Shown: positions 30,396-39,973, counted from the first letter of the stretch. The stretch is DNA of 64,000 bases from Saccharopolyspora soli (GCF_022678645.1 NZ_JALBWV010000005.1:124001-188000), one strand, 5' to 3'. Translations and numbers: made by a program. The notes: a model not told the origin generated them from the letters alone.

Positions 30396-31523
30396 ATGAA
30401 CGAAACATCCTCCTCGGAGGAGTCAAACTCCCGCAGCTCTGGCTCAGACTCCGCGAACGCCTCACGACGAACCGCGCTGAAGATGTTCGGCCTCGGCGGC
30501 GGCGCCGTTGCCGCCAGCGCCCTGCTGGCCGCCTGCAACGGCGTGCAGGACAGTTCCAGCGCCCAGGGCGGCGCATTCCCGCAGACCCCGTCATGGCGAT
30601 TCGTGTTCATCAACCACGTCACGACGAACTCGTTCTTCGTCCCGACCAGGACCGGCATGGCCGACGCCGCCAAGCTGCTCGGCATCCAGGCTCCACAATG
30701 GACCGGATCCACGGAGGGCAACGTCGCGGAGATGGCCAACGCTTTCGCCACCGCGATCAACAGCAACGCCGATGGCATCGCGGTCTCGCTGACCGACAGC
30801 AACGCCTTCGTCGACCTGACCAAACAGGCGCTGGCCAAGGGAATCCCGGTCGTCGCCTACAACGCCAACGCGGCCAACAACTTCGCCCTGACCTACGTGG
30901 GCCAGGACCTGTACCACTCCGGCTTCCTGATGGGGCAACGCATCGCCAGGGACGTCACCTCCGGTGACATCCTGGTCGGCATCTCGCAGCCCGGCGGCAA
31001 CAACGTGCAGCCCCGGCTGAACGGCATCGTCGACGCGCTGAAGCAGCACGCCCCCGCGGTCAACGTCATCTCCATCAACACCGGCGCCGAGCAGGCCGCC
31101 GAACTCAACGCGATCACCGCTGCCTACGACGGGCATCCCCAGGCCCGCGGGGTCTACGCGGTCGACGCGGGCAGCACCGCCTCGATCGCGCAACTGCTCA
31201 CCAACCGCGGCCTGCAGGGCAAGGTGCGCGCCGGGGGTTACGACACGCTGGCCGACACGCTCAAGGGCGTCGACTCCGGGGCGCTGGACTTCACCATCGA
31301 CCAGTCCGCGTACCTGCAGGGCTTCCTGGCGACGATGTACCTGTACCTGTTCCGGGTCTCCGGCACGCTGGTCTTCCCGCCGTCCACCGACACCGGTCTG
31401 GTGTTCGTGACCAAGGAGAACGTCGGCCCCTACGTGACGGCCGACAGCAAGTTCGAGGGCGGGTCGAAGAACGAGCAGGTGCCCATGCCGCAATCGATCC
31501 CACTGCCGTCGACCAACCAGTAG
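30396..31523 (+). CDS. sugar ABC transporter substrate-binding lipoprotein (ribose/fructose type)
   Basis: 375 residues from ATG 30396 (an in-frame GTG at 30381 is possible). A Tat motif (SRRTALKMFG) leads to a lipobox (LLAAC). The mature part is a type I periplasmic-binding fold (Peripla_BP_4): TTNSFFVPTRTGMADAA and IPVVAYNANA with the usual sugar-binding positions. It is first in a three-gene operon (binding protein, permease, ATPase). A decayed mannosidase right after the operon hints at mannose or an oligomannoside as ligand, but only by context. Confidence 0.88.
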   Translation: MNETSSSEESNSRSSGSDSANASRRTALKMFGLGGGAVAASALLAACNGVQDSSSAQGGAFPQTPSWRFVFINHVTTNSFFVPTRTGMADAAKLLGIQAPQWTGSTEGNVAEMANAFATAINSNADGIAVSLTDSNAFVDLTKQALAKGIPVVAYNANAANNFALTYVGQDLYHSGFLMGQRIARDVTSGDILVGISQPGGNNVQPRLNGIVDALKQHAPAVNVISINTGAEQAAELNAITAAYDGHPQARGVYAVDAGSTASIAQLLTNRGLQGKVRAGGYDTLADTLKGVDSGALDFTIDQSAYLQGFLATMYLYLFRVSGTLVFPPSTDTGLVFVTKENVGPYVTADSKFEGGSKNEQVPMPQSIPLPSTNQ

Positions 31524-31552
31524 CGGCCGCTGCTGTCTGGACTGGAGGTCCA

Positions 31553-32596
31553 ATGACGGACGCGCCTGCGCGGCACCGCCGCTCCGGCACCGCAGACGAT
31601 CAACCACCCACCAGCGGCGAAAGCCCGATCACCCGACTGATCCACGTCCGCGAACTCAGCATCGTGCTCGTCACGATCGCGGCGGCGATCTACTTCAGCC
31701 TCACCAGCGGGCCGGGCTTCAACACCGTGGACAACTACCAGACAATCGCCCAGTACCTCGCGCCCTGGGCCATCGTCGCCGCCGGTGAGGTGATGCTGCT
31801 GATCTGCGGCGAGATCGACCTGTCAGCGGGCTTCGTGTTCACCCTCTCGCCGTTCGTGCTGATGCTGTTCATCAACAACTACACCCCCTTACCACTGGCG
31901 TTGCTCGCGACGCTGGTGGTGTGCGCGCTGATCGGGGTGATCAACGGCCTGATCCACACCAGGCTCAACATCCCGTCGTTCATCACCACGCTGGGCATGG
32001 CGTTCCTGCTGTGGGGCCTGTCGCTGATCATCTCCAACGGTTCGCCGGTCGCCGCGCCCACCGGGAGTTGGGTGACGGACGTCTTCGGTGGCTGGCGGTG
32101 GTCGGAGCTGCTGTGGTGCCTGGTGGTCGTGCTGGTGATGCAGACGGTGCTGTCGACCACCAGGTTCGGGATCTTCGTCAGAGCCGTGGGTGGTAACCGG
32201 ATCGCCGCGGCCGAAGCCGGGATCCGCACCGAGCGCGTGAAGGTGATCAGTTTCGCGATCGTGAGCACGCTCGCGGGACTGGCCGGGATACTCCAGGGCA
32301 TCCGGGTCGGCTCGTTCGACCCGACCAACGGCGGCTTCAACACGATGTTCTTCGCGGTGGCTTCGGCGGTCATCGGTGGCACCGCGCTGCTCGGCGGTTC
32401 CGGCACGGTCATCGGCGCGCTCTTCGGCGCGCTGCTGCTGGGCATCGTCTACGACGGGTTCAACCTGACCGGCATCAGCGCCAACGGGTTCTACGTCGTG
32501 CTCGGCGTCGCCATCCTCGTCGCGATGGCCCTGAACGTGTCCCTGGCGCGGCTGCGCGGGAGCCTGAACGCCGCAGCGCGGAGGCGATACGAGTGA
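31553..32596 (+). CDS. sugar ABC transporter permease (RbsC-like)
   Basis: 347 residues with about ten membrane segments. The family signatures are present: LLICGEIDLSAGF (about 82-94), the VNGLIHTRLNIPSFITTLG region and GGTALLGGSGTVIGALFGALLLG (about 280-302). It forms the channel for the preceding binding protein. It is 29 bases after it; the next ATPase gene overlaps it (GTGA). Confidence 0.9.
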   Translation: MTDAPARHRRSGTADDQPPTSGESPITRLIHVRELSIVLVTIAAAIYFSLTSGPGFNTVDNYQTIAQYLAPWAIVAAGEVMLLICGEIDLSAGFVFTLSPFVLMLFINNYTPLPLALLATLVVCALIGVINGLIHTRLNIPSFITTLGMAFLLWGLSLIISNGSPVAAPTGSWVTDVFGGWRWSELLWCLVVVLVMQTVLSTTRFGIFVRAVGGNRIAAAEAGIRTERVKVISFAIVSTLAGLAGILQGIRVGSFDPTNGGFNTMFFAVASAVIGGTALLGGSGTVIGALFGALLLGIVYDGFNLTGISANGFYVVLGVAILVAMALNVSLARLRGSLNAAARRRYE

Positions 32597-33390
32597 CGAA
32601 CCTTCCCCCAAGCGGCGAGACACTGGAGCCGAGCGTGACTGACGAAGTGATGCGCGCCGAGGGCATCGGTAAGCGGTTCGGGCCGGTGAGCGCGTTGCGG
32701 GGCATCGACCTCGCCGTTCGCCGGGGCGAGATCCTGGGCCTGATCGGCGACAACGGAGCGGGGAAGTCAACGCTCATCAAGATTCTCACCGGATACCACC
32801 AGCCGGATTCCGGTCGCCTGCTGTTCGAGGGCGAGCAGTTGCAGTTGAAGTCCGTCACGCATGCGAGATCGCTGGGCATCGAGACGGTTTTCCAGGACCT
32901 CGCGCTGATCAACGACCTCCCGGTGTACCTCAACCTGCACCTGAACAAGGAGTTGACCTACAAACCGCTGCCGTTCCTGCGCCGTGCCGAGATGAAGCGC
33001 AGGGCGTGCGAGGCGCTGGACGCGATCGGCATCTCGATCCCGTCGGTCACCGCCGAGGTCGGTCAGCTCTCCGGCGGGCAACGGCAGGCCATCGCGGTGG
33101 CCAGGTCGGTGTATTCCAGCAATGTCAAGCTGTTGCTGCTGGACGAGCCGCTGGCGGCGATGGGCGCCAAGGAAGGCGGGATGATCCTGCGGCTACTCAC
33201 GCAGCTCAAGCAGCGCGGCGACATCGCGATCATCCTGATCGCGCACAACTACGCCCAGGTGCTCGACGTCTGCGACCGGGTGAACCTCCTGCAACACGGC
33301 GAGATCACGTTCGACCGGGCCACGAAGGACACCTCGGTCACCGAACTGCTGGAACTGGTCCACACCGAGTACAAAGTGGACACCGCATAA
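32593..33390 (+). CDS. sugar ABC transporter ATP-binding protein, single domain
   Basis: 265 residues from a GTG overlapping the permease stop. Walker A is IGDNGAGKST (about 52-61), the signature is LSGGQRQ, and Walker B is LLLLDEPLAAMG. Unlike the usual RbsA with two ATPase domains (about 500 residues), it has only one, as in FrcA-type systems. It hydrolyses ATP to drive sugar import. Confidence 0.92.
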   Translation: MTNLPPSGETLEPSVTDEVMRAEGIGKRFGPVSALRGIDLAVRRGEILGLIGDNGAGKSTLIKILTGYHQPDSGRLLFEGEQLQLKSVTHARSLGIETVFQDLALINDLPVYLNLHLNKELTYKPLPFLRRAEMKRRACEALDAIGISIPSVTAEVGQLSGGQRQAIAVARSVYSSNVKLLLLDEPLAAMGAKEGGMILRLLTQLKQRGDIAIILIAHNYAQVLDVCDRVNLLQHGEITFDRATKDTSVTELLELVHTEYKVDTA

Positions 33391-33419
33391 CCACGCCCGC
33401 CCCGCTCCGGCGGTCGATC

Positions 33420-34330
33420 CACCACGCGGCCTGGCGGGCGCTCGCGACCTCCAGAGGCGCAGCTTCGGCTCATGGACCGATGACCAGCTGACGCCGGACC
33501 AGCGCGACGCCGAGCGCGGTACCAAGCGCAACGGCGCCTGGTTGAGCTTCGATCCGGCCGCGGGCGAGCAGGTCGGCGCGTCGGTCGGGCTGTCCTACAC
33601 CTCGGTGGACGGTGCCCGGCTCAACCGCACCGCTGAACAGCCGAAATCGTTCGACGCGGCCAGGAATGCCGCGCACGACACCTGGCGCGACGAGCTGAAC
33701 CGGATGCGCGTCGCGGGCGGCACGACAGCCGACCAACGCACCTACTACAGCTCGCTCTACCGATCTCTGCTGCACCCGTCCATCGGGTCCGATGTGGACG
33801 GTTCCTACTGCGGTTTCGACGACCAGGTGCACCGCAGCAGCGATACGTACTACCAGATGCTCTCGCGGTGGGACACCTACCGCGCGCAGAACCAGCTGGT
33901 CGCGCTCCTGCACCCGGACAAGGCCGCGGACATGACGAAGTCCGTGCTCAAGATCTACCAGGAAGGCGGCTGGGTGCCCGCTGGGCGCTGGCCAGTGGTG
34001 AGACGAACGCGATGAGCGGCGACCCGGTGACGCCCTGGGTGGTCGACAACTACCGCCGTGGCCTGCTCGACGACCAGACCGCCCGTCAGCTGTTCGACGC
34101 GTTGTGGCGCAACGCCAACGAAGTCCCGGCTGATCAGTCGATCTTCCGCGGCCGCGACGGCAACCCCACCTACGTGAACAACGGCTGGGTCGGCTACCAG
34201 GACGTGCCGGGCCACACCTTCGGCGACAGCCGCCAGGCTGGCTCGGCCACCCTTGAGTACGCTCTCGGCGACTGCGCACTGTCGACAATGGCGCAAGGAC
34301 TGGGTTACGCCGACAAGGCGAAGACGCTGC
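33420..34330 (+). pseudogene. GH92 alpha-mannosidase, frameshifted and truncated
   Basis: The translated region matches GH92 exo-alpha-mannosidases: SLYRSLLHPSIGSDVDG, YYQMLSRWDTYRAQNQLVALLHP, then, in a shifted frame, GETNAMSGDPVTPWVVDNYR and GDSRQAGSATLEYALGDCALS. The N-terminus (over 250 residues) and the last part of the enzyme are absent. A one-base loss in a C run (33977-33979, where CCCC is expected) breaks the frame at GGWVPRWALASGE. It starts 30 bases after the sugar ABC operon and ends at a terminator. Confidence 0.87.
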
Positions 34331-34338
34331 GGGAAACG

Positions 34339-34371
34339 CCGTCGGGGCCACCTCGCGAGTGGCCCCGACGG
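34339..34371 (-). terminator. terminator hairpin shared by the isomerase gene and the GH92 remnant
   Basis: Perfect 13-bp stem CCGTCGGGGCCAC / GTGGCCCCGACGG with a 7-base loop. It lies just after the stop of the isomerase gene on the minus strand and at the end of the broken GH92 gene on the plus strand, so it can act in both directions. No T tract follows in either direction. Confidence 0.7.
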
Positions 34372-34375
34372 GCCG

Positions 34376-35185
34376 TCACCAGCGGGCGGTGCGCAGGTAG
34401 TCGTAGCCGACCCTGGCGGTGCTTAGCGGGTCGGTTGGGTTGTCGTGTTCCACTATGTACTCGTTTACCCGTGCGTGGTCGAAGATCTCCGGGAAGTCGA
34501 TGGTTCCGGTTCCCGGATCCGTCATGCCACCGTCTTCGGCGCGGTCCTTGACGTGCAACTGGCGGATGCGGTCGCGGTTCTCGTCGATCAGCGCCAGCAC
34601 GTCCTGCCCGGCGTGCACCGCCCAGTAGATGTCCAGTTCGAAGTGGACGACTGCGGGATCGGTGCGTGCGAGCAAGATGTCGTACGGGCGTTCGGCGTCG
34701 ACCGGGGTGAACTCGTGGTCGTGGTTGTGGTAGCCGAACTGCAACCCCGCCGCGCGGCATTTGTGCCCCGCATCGTTGAGTTGGTCGGCGAAGCCGCGCC
34801 AGCCGTCGGCCGTGTCGAATTCGGCGAAGGGGACGACGAGGAAGCGGTGCCCGAGGGTGCGCGCGTCCTCGATCAGCGAGTCGATGCCTCCTTCCAGTCC
34901 GGCATGGCCGGAGCTCGCCTCCAGACCGCAGTCGTCGAGGATCGTCCGGAACTTGGCCGCGCTGAGACCGTGCGTGCCAGCGGTCTCAACCGTGCGATAG
35001 CCGATGTCCGCCAGCTGGCGCAGTGTTCCCGGCACGTCAATATCCAGCAGTGAACGAAGGGTGTAGAGCTGGATGCTGATGGCCTTCGGCGGGATGCGGC
35101 CGGGGCGCGTGGCGGCGATGCCGGACACGCCAGCGGCGGTGAGCAGGGCGGCGGTCTGCAACAGGGTTCGACGGGGCAGCGACAT
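34376..35185 (-). CDS. Tat-exported sugar phosphate isomerase/epimerase (xylose-isomerase-like TIM barrel)
   Basis: 269 residues. The N-terminus MSLPRRTLLQTAALL is a Tat signal, so this TIM barrel acts outside the cytoplasm, unusual for a family normally named for phosphorylated sugars. Barrel metal ligands are visible: QFGYHNHDHEF (about 148-158), VHFELDIYW and LHVKDR. Probable substrates are free sugars or 3-keto-sugars, as for ThuA/Gfo-type pathways whose other members lie further upstream on the same strand. A GAAAGGA site precedes the ATG. Confidence 0.83.
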   Translation of the reverse strand: MSLPRRTLLQTAALLTAAGVSGIAATRPGRIPPKAISIQLYTLRSLLDIDVPGTLRQLADIGYRTVETAGTHGLSAAKFRTILDDCGLEASSGHAGLEGGIDSLIEDARTLGHRFLVVPFAEFDTADGWRGFADQLNDAGHKCRAAGLQFGYHNHDHEFTPVDAERPYDILLARTDPAVVHFELDIYWAVHAGQDVLALIDENRDRIRQLHVKDRAEDGGMTDPGTGTIDFPEIFDHARVNEYIVEHDNPTDPLSTARVGYDYLRTARW

Positions 35186-35225
35186 TGCTCGTCCTTTCGA
35201 TGGTTCGGTTGCAGGACTTGTCTTC

Positions 35226-36611
35226 TCAGCGGATCCCCGACAGTTGCAGCACCAAATCGTGCACGTCGGTCGCGGCTAATCGGCCGGTGCGTTCGACATC
35301 GGTCGGGACGTGGGGATCCGAGCACAGCAGGACCGGGCCGTCGTCCGGGTTGTCCGGCAGGCGCCCGTGCGAGCCTTGGACGAAGCGGCCGTCGAGCGGG
35401 ACGACGTTCATGGCGTAGCGCAGACCCGTCTTCTTCTTCAGCAGGTTCATCGCGGCCTTCGCCCGCACCCAGCGGTCGTCGGGGTCGAGGAACAACTCGG
35501 CGGGGTCGTAACCGGGTTTGCGGTGGATCTCCACTCCCCTGCCGAAATCGGGTGCCCGCTGGTCGTCGAGCCAGTAGTAGTAGGTGAACCACGAGTCGGG
35601 CTCGGCGACGGCGACGAGGTCACCGGCTCGCGGGTGGTCGAGTCCGAACTTGGCCTGCCCGGCGCGGTCGAGCACCTCATCGACACCTGGCTGCGCGGCG
35701 ACCAGGTCGCGGACGCGTGCCACGTCTGCGTCGTCGCGGAGGTAGAGGTGGGCCACTTGGTGGTCGGCGACAGCGAAGGCTCGCGAGGTCCAGGGGTCCA
35801 GGTATTCCATCCCCGCCTGGGTGTAGACCTCCAGCATGCCCTCCTGACGCAGGGCTCGGTTGAGGTGCACTTGCCGCTGCACTGGGGTGATGCCGTACTC
35901 GCTGAGCACCACGACGGTCGCCCCGGCGCCGCGCGCATCAGCCAGCAGTCCGGCCAGTGCCTGATCGACTTCGACGGCGGCCGCGCGGGCTTGCGGGCCG
36001 CGCGGGCCGTACCGCTGCAAGTCGTAGTCCAGGTGCGGGACGTAGCACAGCAGCAGATCGGGCCGGTGGCGGTGCAGGATCCGGCGCGCTGCGGCGGCGA
36101 TCCACCGGGTGGAGGCGATCCCGGCGGTCGGACCCCAGTAGTTGAACAGCGGGAAAGCGCCGAGCTCCGCGGTGAGTTCGTCGTGCAGTTCCGGCGGGCG
36201 GGCGTAGCAGTCCGGGGACTTGCGGCCGTCGGCGTGGTAGATCGGGCGCGGGGTGATGGTGAAGTCCGTGGTCGCGCCCATCGCGTACCACCAGCACACG
36301 TTCGCCGCCGTGTAGCCGGGATGGCTGCGGCGCGCGGTTTCCCACACCTTCTCGCCACCCACCAGGCGGTTGTGCTGCCGCCACAGGAAAACCTCGCCCA
36401 GTTCGCGGAAGTACCAGCCGTTGCCGACGATGCCGTGCTCGGCGGGCATCGTGCCGGTCAGGAAGGTGGACTGGGCGCTGCAAGTCACCGCGGGGAGCAC
36501 GGTGCCCAGCTCCGCCTTCCACCCGTCTTCGGCGACGGAGCGCAGGTTGGGCATGTGGTCGAGCAGCGCCGGGGTCAGGCCCACGACGTCGAGCAGCACG
36601 ACGGGTTTCAT
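35226..36611 (-). CDS. alkaline phosphatase family protein of an ebo-like operon
   Basis: 461 residues from ATG 36611, overlapping the eboE stop (ATGA). The type I phosphodiesterase/nucleotide pyrophosphatase signature is present: VVLLDVVGLTP (metal site), then CSAQSTFLTGTMPAEHG, where the threonine in ST or its neighbour serves as nucleophile. HLDYDLQRYG and the PVQRQVHLN region give further metal ligands. It resembles the phosphatase-like member of ebo clusters. It is the last gene of the six-gene minus-strand operon (40818-42002 is the first). Confidence 0.82.
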   Translation of the reverse strand: MKPVVLLDVVGLTPALLDHMPNLRSVAEDGWKAELGTVLPAVTCSAQSTFLTGTMPAEHGIVGNGWYFRELGEVFLWRQHNRLVGGEKVWETARRSHPGYTAANVCWWYAMGATTDFTITPRPIYHADGRKSPDCYARPPELHDELTAELGAFPLFNYWGPTAGIASTRWIAAAARRILHRHRPDLLLCYVPHLDYDLQRYGPRGPQARAAAVEVDQALAGLLADARGAGATVVVLSEYGITPVQRQVHLNRALRQEGMLEVYTQAGMEYLDPWTSRAFAVADHQVAHLYLRDDADVARVRDLVAAQPGVDEVLDRAGQAKFGLDHPRAGDLVAVAEPDSWFTYYYWLDDQRAPDFGRGVEIHRKPGYDPAELFLDPDDRWVRAKAAMNLLKKKTGLRYAMNVVPLDGRFVQGSHGRLPDNPDDGPVLLCSDPHVPTDVERTGRLAATDVHDLVLQLSGIR

Positions 36612-37693
36612 GGGGCCTCCAAGGTGTCGAGGAGTCGCTGGGTGAAGGCGAGCTCGGCCGCGATACCGTCGGCCAGGTCGTCGGGCTGTTCCGGCAGCAC
36701 GTTCCAGGTGTAGGTCTCGACCTCGATGTCCGGGCGCGGATCCAGCAGCGCGGCGACGACGTCCCGGAGCACGTCGGTCGTCGGGCGCAACGCGGAGTCG
36801 GCCGCCCAGTGCACCGGGACGTGGAAGTGCACCCGCCACGGCCCGGTGCCGGGAAGCTGGTCGAACGCCTGCGGGAGGTCGTCGGCGGAGCGGATCCCGT
36901 CGGCGGCACGCTCCCGCACCTGGTGCAGGTAGCGGGGTTCGGCGTAGCGGGCGAGTTCGGCACGGGCCGCGACCGGGTCGTCGACGTGCAACGCGGCCGA
37001 CGCCTGGACTTTGACGATGTCGATGCCGCTGTCAGCGATCGCGCGCACCGTCGCAGTCGGGTCGGCGAACGACACCGCGAGGTGGCAGGTGTCCAAGCAC
37101 AGTCCAATGTGGTCGGTGTCGCAGCCCGGCAACCAACCCAGCGCGTCGGCCACGTTGTCCAACAGGCAGCCGGGTTCGGGTTCGATGGCGAGCCGGATCC
37201 GCCGACCGGTCCGGCCTGCCAGCGTGCGCAGCTGCGCCGCGGCTTCGTCCAGGTGACGACGGGCTGCCGCCTCGTCGTGGGCGGACCAGGGCTCCCGCCA
37301 TCCCAGCGGCAGGGTCGAGATGCTGCCGCGGCCGCCTTCGGGCAGCAGCTCGGCCAGCACCTCGGCGCAGTGCAGGGTGTAGCGCAGCCGATCCGGTTCG
37401 GTCCAACGCGGCTCGTACACCCGGTGCTTCACGACCGGATCGTGGAATCCCCGGTACGGGAAGGCGTTTAGGGTGACGGCAGCTAGCCCGTGGGCGTCCA
37501 GTTCGGACCTCAGCCGACGCAGCGCCGCGTGATCGGTGGCCAGTTGCTCGGCCAGATCCGCAGCCAACCACAGGCCAACGCCGAGCGTGTCGACGCCGAG
37601 TTCGACGCGAGCAGGCGCGGCATAGCGCGCGAGTTGCGCGCAAACCCCGGCGAGATCTTCGGCCGGGTGGACGTTCGTGCAGTAGGACAGCAT
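36608..37693 (-). CDS. eboE: metabolite traffic protein EboE (TIM barrel)
   Basis: 361 residues. The N-terminus LSYCTNVHPAEDL is the recognisable start of EboE, and LNAFPYRGFHDPVVKHRVYEP, then IEPEPGC and CLDTCHLAV are conserved metal-site segments of this xylose-isomerase-like family. Ebo clusters move a precursor of a secondary metabolite to the periplasm in cyanobacteria; here the product is unknown. It starts 4 bases after eboB and overlaps the phosphatase gene. Confidence 0.88.
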   Translation of the reverse strand: MLSYCTNVHPAEDLAGVCAQLARYAAPARVELGVDTLGVGLWLAADLAEQLATDHAALRRLRSELDAHGLAAVTLNAFPYRGFHDPVVKHRVYEPRWTEPDRLRYTLHCAEVLAELLPEGGRGSISTLPLGWREPWSAHDEAAARRHLDEAAAQLRTLAGRTGRRIRLAIEPEPGCLLDNVADALGWLPGCDTDHIGLCLDTCHLAVSFADPTATVRAIADSGIDIVKVQASAALHVDDPVAARAELARYAEPRYLHQVRERAADGIRSADDLPQAFDQLPGTGPWRVHFHVPVHWAADSALRPTTDVLRDVVAALLDPRPDIEVETYTWNVLPEQPDDLADGIAAELAFTQRLLDTLEAP

Positions 37694-37697
37694 CGTC

Positions 37698-38567
37698 TCA
37701 CTCCTGCGGCCGGGCCCCGCGCAGCACTGAATTGCCAGCGAAAGTCGTTGTCTCGGCGGTGAATCCGGGCAGCGGATCGAGGTTCAGCCGTCCGCTCTGC
37801 CCGTAGAAGGCGACCGGATTGCGCCACAGCACCTCGTCGACGTCGGCTTCGGTGAACCCGGCGCGGAGCATGGCGTCACCGGTGGCGCGGGTCTTCAACG
37901 GGTCCGAACGCCCCCAGTCCGCGGCGGAGTTGACCAGCACCCGATCCGTGCCGTGCTCGCGCAACAGCGCGACCATGCGTTCCTCGTCCATCTTGGTGTC
38001 CGGGTAGATCGAGAAACCCATCCAGCACCCGGTGTCCACCACCAGGCCGATGGTGACCTCGTTGAGGTGGTCGACGAGCACCCGCTCCGGTGGCAGCCCG
38101 GATTCGCGCACCACGTCGAGGGTTCGGCGGGTGCCGGACGGTTTGTCGCGGTGCGGGGTGTGCACCAGGACCGGTAGATCGGCCTCGGCGGCCAGTTCGA
38201 GCTGGCGGGCGAACGCGTCGTCCTCCTCCGGCGTCATCGAGTCGTAACCGACCTCGCCGACCGCCACCACACCGTCCTTGGCGAGGTAGCGGGGCAGCAC
38301 GTCGAGCACTTCGCGGCAGCGCGGATCGTTGGCCTCCTTGGGGTTGAGCGCGATGGTCGCGTGGTGGCGGATGCCGAACTGCGCGGCGCGGAAGCGCTCC
38401 CAGCCGATCAGCGAGTCGAAGTAGTCGGTGAACGACCCGACGTTGGTGCGCGGCTGGCCGAGCCAGAACGCAGGCTCGACCAGCGCGCGGACCCCGGCGG
38501 CGTGCATCGCCTCGTAGTCGTCGGTGGTTCGGGAGGTCATGTGGATGTGCGGGTCGAAGATGCGCAT
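37698..38567 (-). CDS. eboB: TatD-family metal-dependent hydrolase EboB
   Basis: 289 residues from ATG 38567, after GGAGG in the end of the preceding gene; the stop and start overlap (TGATG). The N-terminal metal site is FDPHIHMTS. Further ligands are in VAVGEVGYDS (glutamate), VHTPHRDK and VDHLNEVT, with NSAADWG near the C-terminus. TatD proteins are nucleases or metal hydrolases; in ebo clusters their substrate is unknown. Confidence 0.87.
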   Translation of the reverse strand: MRIFDPHIHMTSRTTDDYEAMHAAGVRALVEPAFWLGQPRTNVGSFTDYFDSLIGWERFRAAQFGIRHHATIALNPKEANDPRCREVLDVLPRYLAKDGVVAVGEVGYDSMTPEEDDAFARQLELAAEADLPVLVHTPHRDKPSGTRRTLDVVRESGLPPERVLVDHLNEVTIGLVVDTGCWMGFSIYPDTKMDEERMVALLREHGTDRVLVNSAADWGRSDPLKTRATGDAMLRAGFTEADVDEVLWRNPVAFYGQSGRLNLDPLPGFTAETTTFAGNSVLRGARPQE

Positions 38568-39973
38568 CAAACCTCCAGGATCGCGTGGGCATCATCTGGC
38601 ACGCTGCGCCCGGCGGCGCGGCGCTCGGCGGCGAAGTCGGCGACCATCCGGCGGAGTTCGCCGTCGGTGCGCCGCCGCCAGTCGGCGACCGCGGCCAGCG
38701 GCACGCCGGTGAACAGGCACTTGAGCACGCCGTGCCGCCAAGAATGGTCGTCGAGGTGCTGGGCGAACGGGCCGAGGGCCGCGGCGATGAGCCGCACGTC
38801 GTTGGTGCGCAAGGCATCTCGAACCAAGTCGATACCGGTTTCGACGAGCTCCGGGGCCCCGCCGAGCCGTCCCAGGGCGCGCAGCACGCCGCGACGTTCG
38901 GCGTCGTCGCCGTAGCGGTACAGCGTCGCGACTTCCGCCGCGAGCTGGTCGGGTTCGGTTCGTTCGGCCAGGGTTCGCAGCAGTTGCCCGCGTGCCCGGT
39001 CGTCGACGGTGCCGCGCACCAGCCCGTGCGGATCGGTCCGGTCGATGGGATGACGGCCGACGTGGCGGCCGACCGCGGGGAACAACGTCGCGATGCGCAC
39101 CGGGTCCCGACGCACCTCGTCGAGCGCTTCGGCCAGCCACGGCTGCCACGCCTGGCGCAGGGCACCCATCGCGCGGCTCGCGACCTGCGGGGCGGCGTGG
39201 CTGTGCCGGGGCAGTTCGACGGCCGCGAGCCCGGTGAACCCGACCTCGTCCAGCGCCTCCAGCGTGCCGACCAGGTCGAGTTCTCCCGCGCCGAACTCCA
39301 GGTGTTCGTGCACCCCGCGCCGCATGTCGTCGAGCTGCACGTGGACCAGCAGGTCTTGCAACCGCCGGACGCACCCGGCAGCGGTGTCCTCCTCCACCGC
39401 GACGCAGTGGCCGACGTCGAGCGTGATGCCCAGCGGCTCCGGATCGCCGAGCCGCCTGCGGATTTCCAATGCGTCATCGACGGTTTCGACGAACATGCCC
39501 GGCTCGGGCTCCAGCCCGAGGCGCACCCCGCGCCCCGCAGCTTCCTCGACCACCAGGGCCGTGCCGTCGACCAGTTGCCGCGCCGCCGCAGTCCGATCCG
39601 CATCGGACGGTCGGATCCCGGACCAGAACGACACCACCTCCGCGCCGAGGTCTGCGGCGATGCGCACCGCCCGCCGCAGGAAGTCCACCCGGCGTTCGCT
39701 GTCCGCCGATACCAGCGTCGGGTGGTGTTTGACGTGCGGGTCCAGCAGGTAGCGCGCACCGGTCTCGACCACCACCGACAGGCCGAGCCGGGTCAGCAGG
39801 GCGCGCACCCGGCGCACCTGTTCGGCCAGGTCATCGGCGAACGGGTCCAGGTGGTGGTGGTCGAGCGTCAGCGCCACCCCGTCGTAGCCGAGGTCGGCGA
39901 TCAGGTGCACGGCGTCCACCAGCCGGTGGTTGGCGAATCCGTTGGTGCCGTACCCGAAGCGCAGTCCGGTCAC
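38567..39973 (-). CDS. fusion of xylose-isomerase-like TIM barrel and EboA domain
   Basis: 468 residues. Residues 4-255 form a TIM barrel with GYGTNGFANH, LGLEPEPG (152-159), LDVGH (185-189), HVQLDDM (211-217) and VELPRHSH (252-259), a complete metal site. Residues about 276-460 are an EboA domain: LYRYGDDAERRGVLRALG, ALRTNDVRLIAAALGPFAQ, and WRHGVLKCLFTGVPLAAV. EboA is a separate gene in cyanobacterial ebo clusters. GTG 39973 overlaps the eboC stop (GTGA). Confidence 0.85.
   Translation of the reverse strand: MTGLRFGYGTNGFANHRLVDAVHLIADLGYDGVALTLDHHHLDPFADDLAEQVRRVRALLTRLGLSVVVETGARYLLDPHVKHHPTLVSADSERRVDFLRRAVRIAADLGAEVVSFWSGIRPSDADRTAAARQLVDGTALVVEEAAGRGVRLGLEPEPGMFVETVDDALEIRRRLGDPEPLGITLDVGHCVAVEEDTAAGCVRRLQDLLVHVQLDDMRRGVHEHLEFGAGELDLVGTLEALDEVGFTGLAAVELPRHSHAAPQVASRAMGALRQAWQPWLAEALDEVRRDPVRIATLFPAVGRHVGRHPIDRTDPHGLVRGTVDDRARGQLLRTLAERTEPDQLAAEVATLYRYGDDAERRGVLRALGRLGGAPELVETGIDLVRDALRTNDVRLIAAALGPFAQHLDDHSWRHGVLKCLFTGVPLAAVADWRRRTDGELRRMVADFAAERRAAGRSVPDDAHAILEV

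Noticed and set aside
35310-36713. 467-codon plus-strand ORF opposite the phosphatase gene
   Set aside because: Fully antisense to a gene with metal-site motifs and coupled neighbours; no domain seen.
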